Positions 1 to 10,075 of a stretch of 47,056 bases of DNA are shown here, one piece after another (position 1 is the first letter of the stretch; each line of letters opens with the position of its first letter). This DNA comes from an uncultured Rhodospirillales bacterium (lineage in GTDB: Bacteria > Pseudomonadota > Alphaproteobacteria > Acetobacterales > Acetobacteraceae), in the NCBI GenBank assembly GCA_903843125.1, contig CAIMOR010000014.1, positions 1-47,056 on the forward strand, written 5' to 3'. The notes beneath the pieces were generated by a model. It ran no database searches. It saw only the letters and a list, made by a program, of their open reading frames with translations, and was not told the origin of the DNA. A program made the translations under genes and the position numbers.

Positions 1-1
1 C

Positions 2-991
2 ACCACGGACCTGGCGGTCAACGGCACCTTCTGGGGCGGCGCGGCATTGGGCAGCATTGCCGCCCTGGTGGTGCTGGACCCCGCCATCGTGCCGCCGGAG
101 ATCGGCTGGCGGGCCGCCTTCATCCTGGGCGGCGTGCTGGCCGGCGCAGTGCTGCTGATGCGCCGCCACGTGCCGGAAAGCCCGCGCTGGCTGATGCTGC
201 ACGGCCGCCCTGGCGAGGCCGAGCGCGTGGTGGGGCAGATCGAGACCGAGGTGCGCCAGACCAACGGCCCGCTGCCGCGGCTGGAATATGGCCCGGTGAA
301 ACTGCGCAAGCGCGGCCATACCGAGATGGCCGAGGTGTTCGATGCCATGCTGCATGGCCAGCGCGAGCGCACCGTGCTCGGCATGGTGCTGATGGCGTGC
401 CAGGCGTTCTGCTACAATGCGGTGTTCTTCACCTACGCGCTGGTGCTGGGCAAGTTCTACGGCGTGCCGTCGAACCAGGTGGGCTGGTACATCCTGCCCT
501 TCGCGCTGGGCAACCTGGCCGGGCCGTTGGTGCTGGGCCACCTGTTCGACAGCATCGGCCGGCGGCCGATGATTACCGGCACCTATGCCGCGGCCGGCCT
601 GCTGATGGCGCTGACCGGCTTCGGCTTCCAGCAGGAATGGCTGAACGCCTGGCAGCAGACCGCGGCCTGGACGCTGATCTCCTTCTTCGCCTCGGCCGCC
701 GCCTCCGCCGCCTATCTGACGGTGGGCGAGAGCTTTCCGCTGGAGATGCGGGCGCTGGCGATCGCGATCTTCTATGCCTTCGGCACCGGCATTGGTGGCG
801 TGGTCGGGCCGGCGCTGTTTGGCTGGCTGATCGAGGGCGGCCAGCGCATCGATATCATGTGGGGCTACCTGCTGGGCGCCGCGCTGATGCTGCTGGCGGC
901 CTTCACCGAATGGCGCATCGGCTTCGCCGCCGAGGGGCGTTCCCTGGAAGACCTGGCCACCCCGCTTTCCGCCGCGCGCAAGGCGTCGTAG
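2..991 (+). CDS. MFS transporter, sugar/metabolite porter type (5' truncated)
   Basis: Integral inner-membrane secondary transporter of the major facilitator superfamily. The reading frame is open from base 2 with no start visible, so the gene begins outside the window and about the first third is missing. The visible part has alternating hydrophobic segments. The cytoplasmic loop signature PESPRWLM follows the sixth-helix region, as in the sugar porter (SP) and aromatic-acid subfamilies, and a GRRPM loop follows a later helix. The stop is at 989-991, and the flavin reductase starts 23 bases later, so the two are probably co-transcribed. A flavin reductase partner suggests the substrate is oxidised by a two-component monooxygenase, possibly encoded upstream of the window. 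That last point is inference; the substrate cannot be read from the sequence. Confidence 0.9.
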   Translation, partial: TTDLAVNGTFWGGAALGSIAALVVLDPAIVPPEIGWRAAFILGGVLAGAVLLMRRHVPESPRWLMLHGRPGEAERVVGQIETEVRQTNGPLPRLEYGPVKLRKRGHTEMAEVFDAMLHGQRERTVLGMVLMACQAFCYNAVFFTYALVLGKFYGVPSNQVGWYILPFALGNLAGPLVLGHLFDSIGRRPMITGTYAAAGLLMALTGFGFQQEWLNAWQQTAAWTLISFFASAAASAAYLTVGESFPLEMRALAIAIFYAFGTGIGGVVGPALFGWLIEGGQRIDIMWGYLLGAALMLLAAFTEWRIGFAAEGRSLEDLATPLSAARKAS

Positions 992-1014
992 CCTCATCGC
1001 ACGAGGAGACGCCG

Positions 1015-1524
1015 ATGACCGTGACCAGGCAGGAATTCCGTGACGCGATGGCCCGGTTGGGCGCGGCGGTGAACATCATCACCACGGCGGGGCCGGAGGG
1101 TAAAGGCGGCTTCACCGCTTCCGCCGTGTGCAGCGTGACGGATGACCCGGCGATGCTGCTGGTCTGCATCAACCGCACCAGCAACTCGGGCGGGGTGGCC
1201 AAGGCCAATGGCATCATCTGCGTCAACACGCTGGCGGCCGGGCAGGAGGAGTTGGCCGGCGTCTTCGCCGGCGCCACCAAGTGCAGCATGGAAGACCGCT
1301 TCCTGGTGGGCGACTGGGGCGAATTGGTCACCGGGGCGCCGGTGCTGCAGGACGCGGTGGTCAGCTTCGACTGCCGCATCACCGACATGGTGGACAAGGG
1401 CACCCATACGGTGCTGTTCGCCGAGATCCAGGCGATCCGCCAGGGCAACACGGATGGCCAGGCGCTGATCTACTTCGGCCGCGGTTACCATGGTGTGGGG
1501 CAGATGGTGGGCGAGGGGGCGTAG
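1015..1524 (+). CDS. Flavin reductase, RutF/HpaC type (NAD(P)H:FMN oxidoreductase)
   Basis: A 169-residue protein of the flavin reductase-like domain family. These enzymes reduce free FMN or FAD with NAD(P)H and pass it to a partner monooxygenase. The N-terminal segment RLGAAVNIITT, the FTASAVCSVTDDP stretch, the INTL-like strand (CVNTLAAGQEELA) and the C-terminal GRGYHG match the layout of E. coli RutF and HpaC. ATG 1015 is chosen because GAGGAG lies at 1003-1008 and the length then equals the family norm; the open frame extends upstream without a ribosome site. No monooxygenase is in the window, so the partner is unknown. The gene follows the MFS transporter by 23 bases and is followed by a pair of palindromic repeats. 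Confidence 0.9.
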   Translation: MTVTRQEFRDAMARLGAAVNIITTAGPEGKGGFTASAVCSVTDDPAMLLVCINRTSNSGGVAKANGIICVNTLAAGQEELAGVFAGATKCSMEDRFLVGDWGELVTGAPVLQDAVVSFDCRITDMVDKGTHTVLFAEIQAIRQGNTDGQALIYFGRGYHGVGQMVGEGA

Positions 1525-1532
1525 CGCCGCCG

Positions 1533-1623
1533 TCCGATGACCGCAGGGCGAAGGCCCGGAGGTCTGAATCGGACGGCCGACCATCCGATGACCGCAGGGC
1601 GAAGGCCCGAAGGTCTGAATCGG
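1533..1623. repeat. Two direct copies of a 40-base REP-like imperfect palindrome
   Basis: Copies lie at 1533-1572 and 1584-1623, 51 bases apart, with one mismatch (CGGAGG versus CGAAGG). Each copy is itself a dyad: outer arms CCGAT/ATCGG, middle arms GACC/GGTC, inner arms GGGC/GCCC closing on GAAG, separated by 3-base internal loops. They fill the gap between two convergent stop codons, the usual site of repetitive extragenic palindromes. Function is not shown; in other bacteria such elements act in mRNA 3'-end protection, in termination, or as gyrase/IHF sites. Confidence 0.75.
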
Positions 1624-1636
1624 CTGACCAGACAAG

Positions 1637-3199
1637 CTACCACTCGCCGAGGAAGACCCCGGCTTTCTTGTAGCTGTCGGTCCGCAATTCGATCTCCTGC
1701 CATTCCACCGTGGTGCGGCGCTTCAGCCCGGTGAACCACAGCAGCAGCCGCTCGCGCAGCTGGTCGCGGACGCCGGCGTGGGCGGGGTCGGCGCCGAGGT
1801 CGTGGAACTCCTGCGGGTCGGCGGCGAGATCGAACAGCTGTGGCCGGAAGCCGCTGCTCCAATGGACGTATTTCCACCTGTCGGTGCGCACCATCCAGGC
1901 GTGGTGATGCCCGGTGGGCTGGCCCAGGCGGCGGCGTGCGCCCTTGAAGGTCCAGTCCAGCTCGCTGAAGGCGGCGTCGCGCCATTCGGTCGCCGCACTG
2001 CGAGTCAGCGGCAGCAGCGAACGGCCCTCCACCACATGCCGCGCCGGATCCTGCTGGAGCGCGTCGAGAATGGTCGGGACCACGTCGATGGCTTCCACCA
2101 GCCGCGCATCGGTGCTGCCGCGCGTGGCGTCGGCGGCGGCATCGGGGTCGTACAGGATGAAGGGCACGCGCTGGATGCAGTCGTGGAACAGCTCCTTCTC
2201 GCCCAGCCAATGGTCGCCCAGGTAGTCGCCATGGTCGGCGGTGAACACCACCAGCGTGTCCTGCCAGCGGCCCAGCGCCTCCATCTCGGCGAAGACGCGG
2301 CCGAGATGCGTGTCCAGCTGGGTGATCAGGCCCTGGTAGACGGGCTTGACCGTGTCCTGGCACTCCCGCGTGCGGAAGCTCTCGGCCACTTCCTCATCCT
2401 GGAAGGCGCGCATCACGGGGTGCGCGGCCTCGCTGCGCTCCTCCTCGGCGCGGGCCAGCGGCAGGCATTGCTCGGGCGTGTACATGGCGTGATACGGCGC
2501 CGGCGCCACGTAGGGCCAGTGCGGCTTGACGTAGCTGAGATGCATCACCCAGGGCTGCTCGCCCTTCTGCCGCATGAAGTCGATGGCGAGGTCTGTGGTG
2601 TACGCTGTCTCGCTGTGTTCCTCCGCGACGCGCGCCGGCCACTTGACGTTGCGCATCTTCCAGCCGGAATGCACGCCGCCCTGCGGGTCCACCGTGCTGA
2701 TGACGTAGTCGCTCCAGGGGTCGCGGCTGTCGTAGCCCTTGCTGCGCAGCCACTGGGCATAGGCGCCATTGGGTTCGGCATGGTGGCCATCGTAGCGGTC
2801 GATCGGGCGGAACCAGCCTTCCTCCACCAGCACCTTCAGCTCATCGGCGCCGTCCAATTGCAGGCGGTTGATGCCGTGGCGGTCAGGCAGCACGTGGGTC
2901 TTGCCGCACAGTGTCAGGTCGCGGCCGCTGTTCCGCAGGTGCCACCCCAACGTCACCTCACCGACCGAAAGCGGCACGCGGTTATGCGTGGCGCCGTGCG
3001 AGGATACGTAGCGGCCGGTGTAGTAGCTCATGCGCGAGGGCCCGCAGATGCCGGACTGCACGAAGCTGTTGGCGAAGCGCACGCCGCGCTTGGCCAGCGC
3101 GTCGATATTCGGCGTGCGGATGTGCGGATGTCCGGCGCAGGCCAGGTGGTCCCAGCGCAGTTGGTCCGACATGATGAACAGCACGTTTTTCACGGCCAT
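1637..3199 (-). CDS. Sulfatase-family hydrolase (arylsulfatase / phosphonate monoester hydrolase-like)
   Basis: A 520-residue member of the alkaline phosphatase/sulfatase superfamily, hydrolysing sulfate or phosphonate/phosphate esters. Residues 51-56 (ICGPSR) hold the C-x-P-S-R site whose Cys52 is converted to formylglycine in the family. The N-terminal NVLFIMSDQLRWD supplies the first metal-site Asp, and TADHGDYLGDHW supplies the later Asp-His pair. No signal peptide is visible, so it is probably cytoplasmic, as for choline-sulfatases and phosphonate monoester hydrolases. The stretch after the active site (GATHNRVPL) resembles the latter group. ATG 3199 has GAGGG just upstream. The gene follows the terminator of the Liv operon, so it likely has its own promoter, and it converges on the flavin reductase. 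Substrate is unknown. Confidence 0.88.
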   Translation of the reverse strand: MAVKNVLFIMSDQLRWDHLACAGHPHIRTPNIDALAKRGVRFANSFVQSGICGPSRMSYYTGRYVSSHGATHNRVPLSVGEVTLGWHLRNSGRDLTLCGKTHVLPDRHGINRLQLDGADELKVLVEEGWFRPIDRYDGHHAEPNGAYAQWLRSKGYDSRDPWSDYVISTVDPQGGVHSGWKMRNVKWPARVAEEHSETAYTTDLAIDFMRQKGEQPWVMHLSYVKPHWPYVAPAPYHAMYTPEQCLPLARAEEERSEAAHPVMRAFQDEEVAESFRTRECQDTVKPVYQGLITQLDTHLGRVFAEMEALGRWQDTLVVFTADHGDYLGDHWLGEKELFHDCIQRVPFILYDPDAAADATRGSTDARLVEAIDVVPTILDALQQDPARHVVEGRSLLPLTRSAATEWRDAAFSELDWTFKGARRRLGQPTGHHHAWMVRTDRWKYVHWSSGFRPQLFDLAADPQEFHDLGADPAHAGVRDQLRERLLLWFTGLKRRTTVEWQEIELRTDSYKKAGVFLGEW

Positions 3200-3245
3200 G
3201 ATGCGCCCTCGTTTCCGCCAGGGTAACGCACCGCCCCAAAACGCA

Positions 3246-3278
3246 GAAGGCCCCGCCGGTTGTCCCGGCGAGGCCTTC
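3246..3278 (-). terminator. Rho-independent terminator of the Liv operon / small-ORF transcript
   Basis: A 13-bp stem (3247-3259 with 3265-3277, one G-U pair in the minus-strand RNA, extended by 3246/3278) closes a 5-base loop. On the minus strand it is followed by CTGCGTTTT. It lies 33 bases after the 25-codon ORF stop and 46 bases before the sulfatase start, so it separates these transcripts. Confidence 0.8.
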
Positions 3279-3311
3279 CCATTGCGTCTGCCGTTGCCGG
3301 CCGGCGCTGGC

Positions 3312-3389
3312 TCAGGAAGCCGTCACCACAGTGGTGGCAATGGAGATCCAGGCCGCGGGCAAGCAATGCGGCGAAGGGCAATGAGACAC
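3312..3389 (-). CDS. 25-residue peptide of unknown function with a maximal Shine-Dalgarno
   Basis: A short ORF with a GTG start. Its product begins MSHCPSPHCLPAAW and ends TTVVTAS: two His-Cys pairs separated by PSP, then a Ser/Thr-rich tail. It lies in the 3' part of the Liv transcript, 91 bases after the binding-protein stop, and ends 33 bases before a strong terminator. Upstream on the minus strand, 3389-3405 reads as the full complement of CTGGATCACCTCCTTTC, the conserved 3' tail of 16S rRNA. The GGAGG core ends 7 bases before the GTG. This is among the strongest ribosome sites possible, so translation is very likely. Function is unknown; it could be a RiPP-type precursor, a metal-binding peptide or a translated regulatory leader. 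I see no modification enzyme beside it. Confidence 0.6.
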   Translation of the reverse strand: MSHCPSPHCLPAAWISIATTVVTAS

Positions 3390-3480
3390 TGGATCACCTC
3401 CTTTCAGTTGGTTTCGGATGACCCAAGCCTGCCCAAACGCCGCCGTGTCGCGCAAGCGAATTGTCGCCTGACTCAAAGTT

Positions 3481-4587
3481 TCACATCTCGGCGTAGGTGC
3501 CGTTGCGCCAGACATAGAAAACGTAATCCGGCACGGTCACATCGCCCTTGGGCGTGAAGCTGGTCTGGCCAAGCACGCTGGCCCACGGACCCTGGCGCTT
3601 CAGCGCGTCCGCCACCTTGCGGGCGTCCGCGGTCTTGGCCTTCTCGGCCGCCGCCGCCCAGATCTGCATCGCGCCGTAGGTGTACAGCACATAGCCTTCC
3701 GGATCGACATTGCGGGCGCGGAAGCGCTGCACCACCGCGGCCGCCGTCGGCCGCTTGCGCGGGTCGCTGCTGAAGGTCATCAGGCTGCCCTCGCCGGCGG
3801 CACCGGTAATGGACCAGAACTCGTTCGTCACCAGCGCATCGCCGCCGATCAGCGTGGCGTTCAGCCCCTGCTCCTTGGCCTGGCGGATGATCAGCCCGGC
3901 CTCGGTGTAGTAGCCGCCGATGTAGATGACCTCGATGCGTTCCTGCTTCATCCGGCTGACGATGGCGCTGTAGTCGCGCTCGCCAGGCGTATAGGCGCTG
4001 TACAGCGTTTCCTGCTTGCCGGCCGCGTTCATCGCCTTCTTGGTCTCATCCGCCAGACCCTTGCCGTAGGCGGAGTTGTCGTGCAGCACCGCAACGCGCT
4101 TGTCCTTCATGTTGCGCGCGATGTAGCCGCCGGCCACCTGGCCTTGCTGGTCGTCGCGGCCGCAGACGCGGAAGGTGTTCCAGCCGCCCTTGTCGGTGTA
4201 GTCCGGGTTGGTGCTGGCCGGGCTGATCTGCAACACCCCTTCCTCGCCGTAGACCTTGCTGGCCGGGATGGAACTGCCCGAGCAATAATGCCCGACCACG
4301 ACCGCCACGCGCTGCCCGGCCAGCTTGTTGGCCACGCTGACCGCCTGGCGCGGGTCGCAGGCATCATCCTCGACGCTCAGCGCCAACTGCCGGCCCAGCA
4401 CGCCGCCACGGCCGTTGAGGTCGGCCACCGCCTGGGTGGCACCGATCTTCATCTGGTCGCCGGCAGCGGCGTTGCTCCCGGTCATCGGCCCGGCGCAGGC
4501 CACCTTGATGGGGCCGCGGTTCTGCGCGTAGGCCGGCAGCGCCAGGCCGGAAGCGGCAGCGCCCAGCAGCAAACGACGATTCAGCAT
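3481..4587 (-). CDS. Branched-chain amino acid/amide ABC transporter, substrate-binding protein (LivK/UrtA-like)
   Basis: A 368-residue periplasmic binding protein of Peripla_BP_6 type. Residues 1-21 form a signal peptide with an RRLLLG start, a hydrophobic core and a PAYA-Q cleavage site. The mature N-terminus IKVACAGPMTGSNAAAGDQM is typical of Leu/Ile/Val-, amide- and urea-binding proteins. The later segments VGHYCSGSSIPASKVYGEEG and the GGDALVTNEFWSITG hinge strand fit the family. ATG 4587 follows GAGGAG at the right distance. It is the last large gene of the livHMGF operon, 23 bases after livF, and supplies the ligand specificity of that importer. The ligand itself cannot be told from the sequence. 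Confidence 0.92.
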   Translation of the reverse strand: MLNRRLLLGAAASGLALPAYAQNRGPIKVACAGPMTGSNAAAGDQMKIGATQAVADLNGRGGVLGRQLALSVEDDACDPRQAVSVANKLAGQRVAVVVGHYCSGSSIPASKVYGEEGVLQISPASTNPDYTDKGGWNTFRVCGRDDQQGQVAGGYIARNMKDKRVAVLHDNSAYGKGLADETKKAMNAAGKQETLYSAYTPGERDYSAIVSRMKQERIEVIYIGGYYTEAGLIIRQAKEQGLNATLIGGDALVTNEFWSITGAAGEGSLMTFSSDPRKRPTAAAVVQRFRARNVDPEGYVLYTYGAMQIWAAAAEKAKTADARKVADALKRQGPWASVLGQTSFTPKGDVTVPDYVFYVWRNGTYAEM

Positions 4588-4610
4588 CTCGGTTCTCCTC
4601 GGATGGTTGC

Positions 4611-5327
4611 TCAGTGTGCCCCGCCGCCCAGATAGGCGTCACGGATTTCCTCTCGCGCCAGCAATTCGGCCCCGGTCCCGGCCATGGTGATGCGGCCGTT
4701 GACCAGCACATAGCCCCGATGCGCCAGCCGCAGCGCCAGGTTGGCGTTCTGCTCCACCAGCAGCACCGTCACCCCGGCCTCGGCGTTCAGGCGGCGAATG
4801 GCGCCGAAGATCTGCTTCACCACCAGCGGCGCCAGGCCAAGGCTGGGTTCGTCCAGCAGCAGCAGCCGCGGTTTGCTCATCAACGCGCGGCCGATCGCCA
4901 GCATCTGCTGTTCGCCGCCGGAAAGCGTGCCGGCGCGCTGGGCGATGCGCTCCTCCAGCCGCGGAAACAGCGCCAGCACACGCGGCAACTCGTCGCCAGG
5001 TTGGCCGAGCGCCTCGGCGCCCATCATCAGGTTCTCCCGCACCGTCATGCGCGCGAAGACGCGGCGGCCCTCCGGCGCCTGGGCAATGCCGCGGCGCATG
5101 ATGGCGTGCGTCGGCAGCGCGGTGATGTCGGCGCCGTCGAAGCTGATGCGGCCGGCGCGCGCGCGCGGGTCGCCGCACAGCGTCATCAGCAGCGTGGACT
5201 TGCCCGCCCCATTGGCGCCGATCAGCGTGACGATCTCGCCCTCGGCCACCTCCAGCGAGACGTCGGTCAGCGCCTGCACCGCGCCATAGGCAGTGGAGAC
5301 GCCCTGCATGCTCAGCAGCGCGCTCAT
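4611..5327 (-). CDS. livF: Branched-chain amino acid ABC transporter, ATP-binding protein LivF
   Basis: A 238-residue cytoplasmic ATPase subunit. It has Walker A GANGAGKSTL, signature LSGGEQQ and Walker B LLLLDEPSLGLAP, and the short C-terminus typical of LivF. It powers import together with LivG through the LivH-LivM channel. Its ATG overlaps the livG stop by four bases (5324-5327), which indicates translational coupling. The family also includes amide and urea transporters, so the symbol marks the position in the complex rather than the substrate. Confidence 0.93.
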   Translation of the reverse strand: MSALLSMQGVSTAYGAVQALTDVSLEVAEGEIVTLIGANGAGKSTLLMTLCGDPRARAGRISFDGADITALPTHAIMRRGIAQAPEGRRVFARMTVRENLMMGAEALGQPGDELPRVLALFPRLEERIAQRAGTLSGGEQQMLAIGRALMSKPRLLLLDEPSLGLAPLVVKQIFGAIRRLNAEAGVTVLLVEQNANLALRLAHRGYVLVNGRITMAGTGAELLAREEIRDAYLGGGAH

Positions 5328-6117
5328 GCCGCCTCGTCCTCGTCGCCCTCGCCGAGATAGGCGCTGATCACCTTCGGGTCGGCGCGCACTTCCGCCGGTG
5401 TGCCATCGGCGATCTTGCGGCCGTGGTCCAGCACCACGACGTGGTCGCTGATCTTCATCACCACGCCCATGTCATGCTCGATGAGCAGGATGCTGGTGCC
5501 CTCGCCGCGAATCTGCAGCAGCAGGGCGGAGAGTTCGTCGCTCTCGCGCGGGTTCAGCCCGGCGGCGGGTTCGTCCAGGCACAGCAGCGCGGGTTCGGTG
5601 CACATGGCGCGCGCTATCTCCAGCCGCCGCTGCGCGCCATAGGGCAGCGCGCCGGCGGGGTCGTCGGCGCGGTCCAGCAGGCGTGTGGCGTTCAGCCAGT
5701 GCTTGGCGCGTTCCAGCGCCTCGGCCTCGGCCGCCGGATAGCGCGAAAGCCCCAGCACCGCCCCGATGCCCCAGCCGGTGGCGGCCATCAGCCGGTTGTG
5801 CTGCGCCACCAGCAGGTTCTCCAGCACCGTCATGCCCGGGAACAGCCGGATGTTCTGGAAGGTGCGGGCCACGCCGGCGCGGGCGATGCGATGCCCCGGC
5901 AGCTTCTGCAGCGCGACTTCGCCACGGCCGCCGAACAGCGTCAGCTTGCCCGCACTGGGCCGATAGAAGCCGGTGATGCAGTTGAACACCGTGGTCTTGC
6001 CGGCGCCGTTGGGGCCGATCAGCGCGGTGATCTCGCCGCGCCAGGCCTGGAAGGACACCGCATGCACCGCGGTCAGCCCGCCGAAGCGCATGGTCAGCTC
6101 CTCGACATTGAGGATCA

Positions 6118-6118
<1 letters not shown>
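5324..6118 (-). CDS. livG: Branched-chain amino acid ABC transporter, ATP-binding protein LivG
   Basis: A 264-residue ATPase subunit. It has Walker A GPNGAGKTTVF, the signature region LPYGAQRRLEIARAM and Walker B LLCLDEPAAGLNPRE, where PxxGLNP is the LivG hallmark. The start is ATG at 6118-6116, sharing one base with the livM stop (TGATG), although the frame stays open much further upstream. That extension runs antisense-style through livM and is not coding. It sits third in the livHMGF-SBP operon and pairs with LivF. Confidence 0.93.
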
Positions 6119-8309
<2,191 letters not shown>

Positions 8310-8444
8310 GCAGTATCCCCCGTTGATTGAAGCCTCGCCGGCAAGGCTAGACCATTGGCAGGGGCGTGCAAACGCCATGCCGACCAGGTTGCCGCCCGGC
8401 CCCCGCCGGCGCATCCTGGCGCAACGACACCCGGAGGAACCATC

Positions 8445-9005
8445 ATGCGCCTGCCACCCATAGCCGAGGCCGACCGCACACCCGAGCAGCAGAAGGTCGC
8501 CACGGCCATTGCCGCAGGACCGCGCGGCGATCTGCGCGGCCCGTTCAACGCGCTGCTGCGCAGCCCGGTGGTGGCGGAACGCGTCGCCGTGCTGGGAGAA
8601 TACCTGCGCTTCAACACCTCCATCCCGTTCGAGCTGAACGAGTTGGCCATCCTCGTCACCGGCCGCGCCTGGGACGCGCAGTTCGAGTTCTATGCGCATC
8701 GGCTGCTGGCGCTTAAGGCGGGGCTGCCCGACAGCGTCATCCAGGCCATCGCCGAGGGCCGCAAGCCCGAGCCGATGACCGCGGACCAGGCCATGGTTTG
8801 GCAATTCGCCACCGAGCTGCACCGCGATCGCAACGTCTCCGATGCCAGCTATGCGCAGGTGAAGGCGCGCTTCGGTGAGCAGGGCGTCATCGATCTGGTG
8901 GCGGTGATGGGCTATTATTCGCTGGTCGGCATGGTGCTGAACGTGGCCGGCGTGCCGGTGCCGCCGGGCGAGCCCCTGCCGTTGAAGCCGCTTACCAAGG
9001 CGTAA
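8445..9005 (+). CDS. Carboxymuconolactone decarboxylase family protein
   Basis: A 186-residue member of the CMD/AhpD-like fold. The family includes gamma-carboxymuconolactone decarboxylases and thiol peroxidase-like proteins. The sequence has the family's ELNELAILVTGRAWDAQFEFYAH helix pair, with Glu and His in the expected positions. The CxxC of AhpD is absent, so peroxidase activity is unlikely. ATG 8445 is chosen because GGAGGAA lies at 8433-8439. It diverges from the Liv operon. The exact reaction is unknown; proteins of this subgroup often accompany degradation pathways. Confidence 0.85.
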   Translation: MRLPPIAEADRTPEQQKVATAIAAGPRGDLRGPFNALLRSPVVAERVAVLGEYLRFNTSIPFELNELAILVTGRAWDAQFEFYAHRLLALKAGLPDSVIQAIAEGRKPEPMTADQAMVWQFATELHRDRNVSDASYAQVKARFGEQGVIDLVAVMGYYSLVGMVLNVAGVPVPPGEPLPLKPLTKA

Positions 9006-9094
9006 CGCTTCGCAACGACGCGCGGGCTGGGGTTGCCGGCCGGCCGAGGGTATATCCGGGGCGTAGACCCGCGCCATGGAGGGCGACCGGCCGC

Positions 9095-10075
9095 GTGAAC
9101 GCCCAACCACCGCGTATACCCCGCTTCGCCGCCCGGGCGCAGGCGAGCCAGCAACTCCGGCTGCGGCTGCGGGTCTGGGCGCGCCGGCCTGCGTTGCGCC
9201 GGGCCGCGGTTGCCTCGGTCGTCGTCCACCTGGTCTTCGTGGCGCTGCTGATCGTCGCCAACCTGCAGTGGCGGGAGCGCCTGCAGCAGAACGCGCCTTC
9301 CCCGGCGGAAGTGGAGATGGTCTGGCGTGGCGGCGCGCCGGAAGCGCCGGGCCAGGAAGTACCGGACCGGCCAGCGGACGCGTTTTCGCCGGCGGGTGAC
9401 GAGGCGCTGCCGGTGCCGCCCCCGGCCAGTGCACCGCCGCCGCCCGCCCCCACACCCGCGCCGCCAGCACCCGAGGCCGCGCCACCACCCCAGCCGCCAC
9501 CGCCACCGGCAGCCCCCACGGCCGAGTTGCCGCCGCCCCCTCCGCCGGCGCCACCGCCACCGCGCCCGCAACAGCAAGCCGCGCCGACCCCTCCACGCCA
9601 GGTCCAGCCGCCCCGGCCGCAGAGCTTCCCGCAACTGGACTACATCCCCGGCCCCTTCACCGCCGGCCCGCCGGCGCCGCCGTTGCCCAGCGGCCGCCCG
9701 GGCGACCGCAGCGAGCGTGACCAGGCCGGCATGCCCGGCCGCGGCCGGCTGGATGCCAACCCGTCATCCGACCTGCAGGCCAGCCGCAACCTGGGGCCGG
9801 ACTGGCGCAACCTGTTCCGGCGCTGGGTCGACGACCACAAGCGCTACCCGACCAATGCCGTCGCCATGGGGCACCAGGGCCCGGTGACGGTGCGGATCGA
9901 CATCGGCACCGATGGCCGGGTGCGCACCGTGACCATGGTGGGGCCGAACAGCTCGCCCTTCCTGAACTCCAACCTGATGAACATGTTCCGCAACGCGCAG
10001 CTGCCGCCATTGCCGCCGGGCGCCGACCCGGCCGGGGAGACCATCGTCTTCACCATGCGCTACGTCCTCTACTGA
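9095..10075 (+). CDS. TonB-family energy-transducer-like protein
   Basis: A 326-residue protein with one N-terminal membrane helix (about residues 37-57) carrying the S-x3-H motif (Ser41, His45) that TonB uses to engage ExbB/ExbD. A long Pro/Ala-rich periplasmic spacer (about 95-195) follows. A C-terminal TonB-like domain (about 235-326) contains GPVTVRIDIGTDGRV and ends in FTMRYVLY. The start is GTG 9095; a GGAGGG lies a little far upstream, so the start is not certain. No exbB, exbD or receptor gene lies nearby, so it must work with subunits encoded elsewhere. Its 3' end overlaps the convergent methyltransferase by seven bases. A second TonB-family gene begins at 46661. Confidence 0.85.
   Translation: MNAQPPRIPRFAARAQASQQLRLRLRVWARRPALRRAAVASVVVHLVFVALLIVANLQWRERLQQNAPSPAEVEMVWRGGAPEAPGQEVPDRPADAFSPAGDEALPVPPPASAPPPPAPTPAPPAPEAAPPPQPPPPPAAPTAELPPPPPPAPPPPRPQQQAAPTPPRQVQPPRPQSFPQLDYIPGPFTAGPPAPPLPSGRPGDRSERDQAGMPGRGRLDANPSSDLQASRNLGPDWRNLFRRWVDDHKRYPTNAVAMGHQGPVTVRIDIGTDGRVRTVTMVGPNSSPFLNSNLMNMFRNAQLPPLPPGADPAGETIVFTMRYVLY

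Noticed and set aside
1533-1623. CRISPR-like repeat pair
   Set aside because: Only two copies with 11 bases between them and strong internal dyads; there are no spacers or cas genes. It fits a REP element better.
3381-3410. Fragment of a 16S rRNA gene
   Set aside because: Identity is limited to the last 17 bases of the rRNA tail; upstream bases do not follow the 16S sequence, and the strand and position fit a ribosome site.
9420-9610. Minisatellite or tandem repeat in the CCG-rich stretch
   Set aside because: It encodes the Pro/Ala spacer of the TonB-family protein and has no fixed repeat unit.
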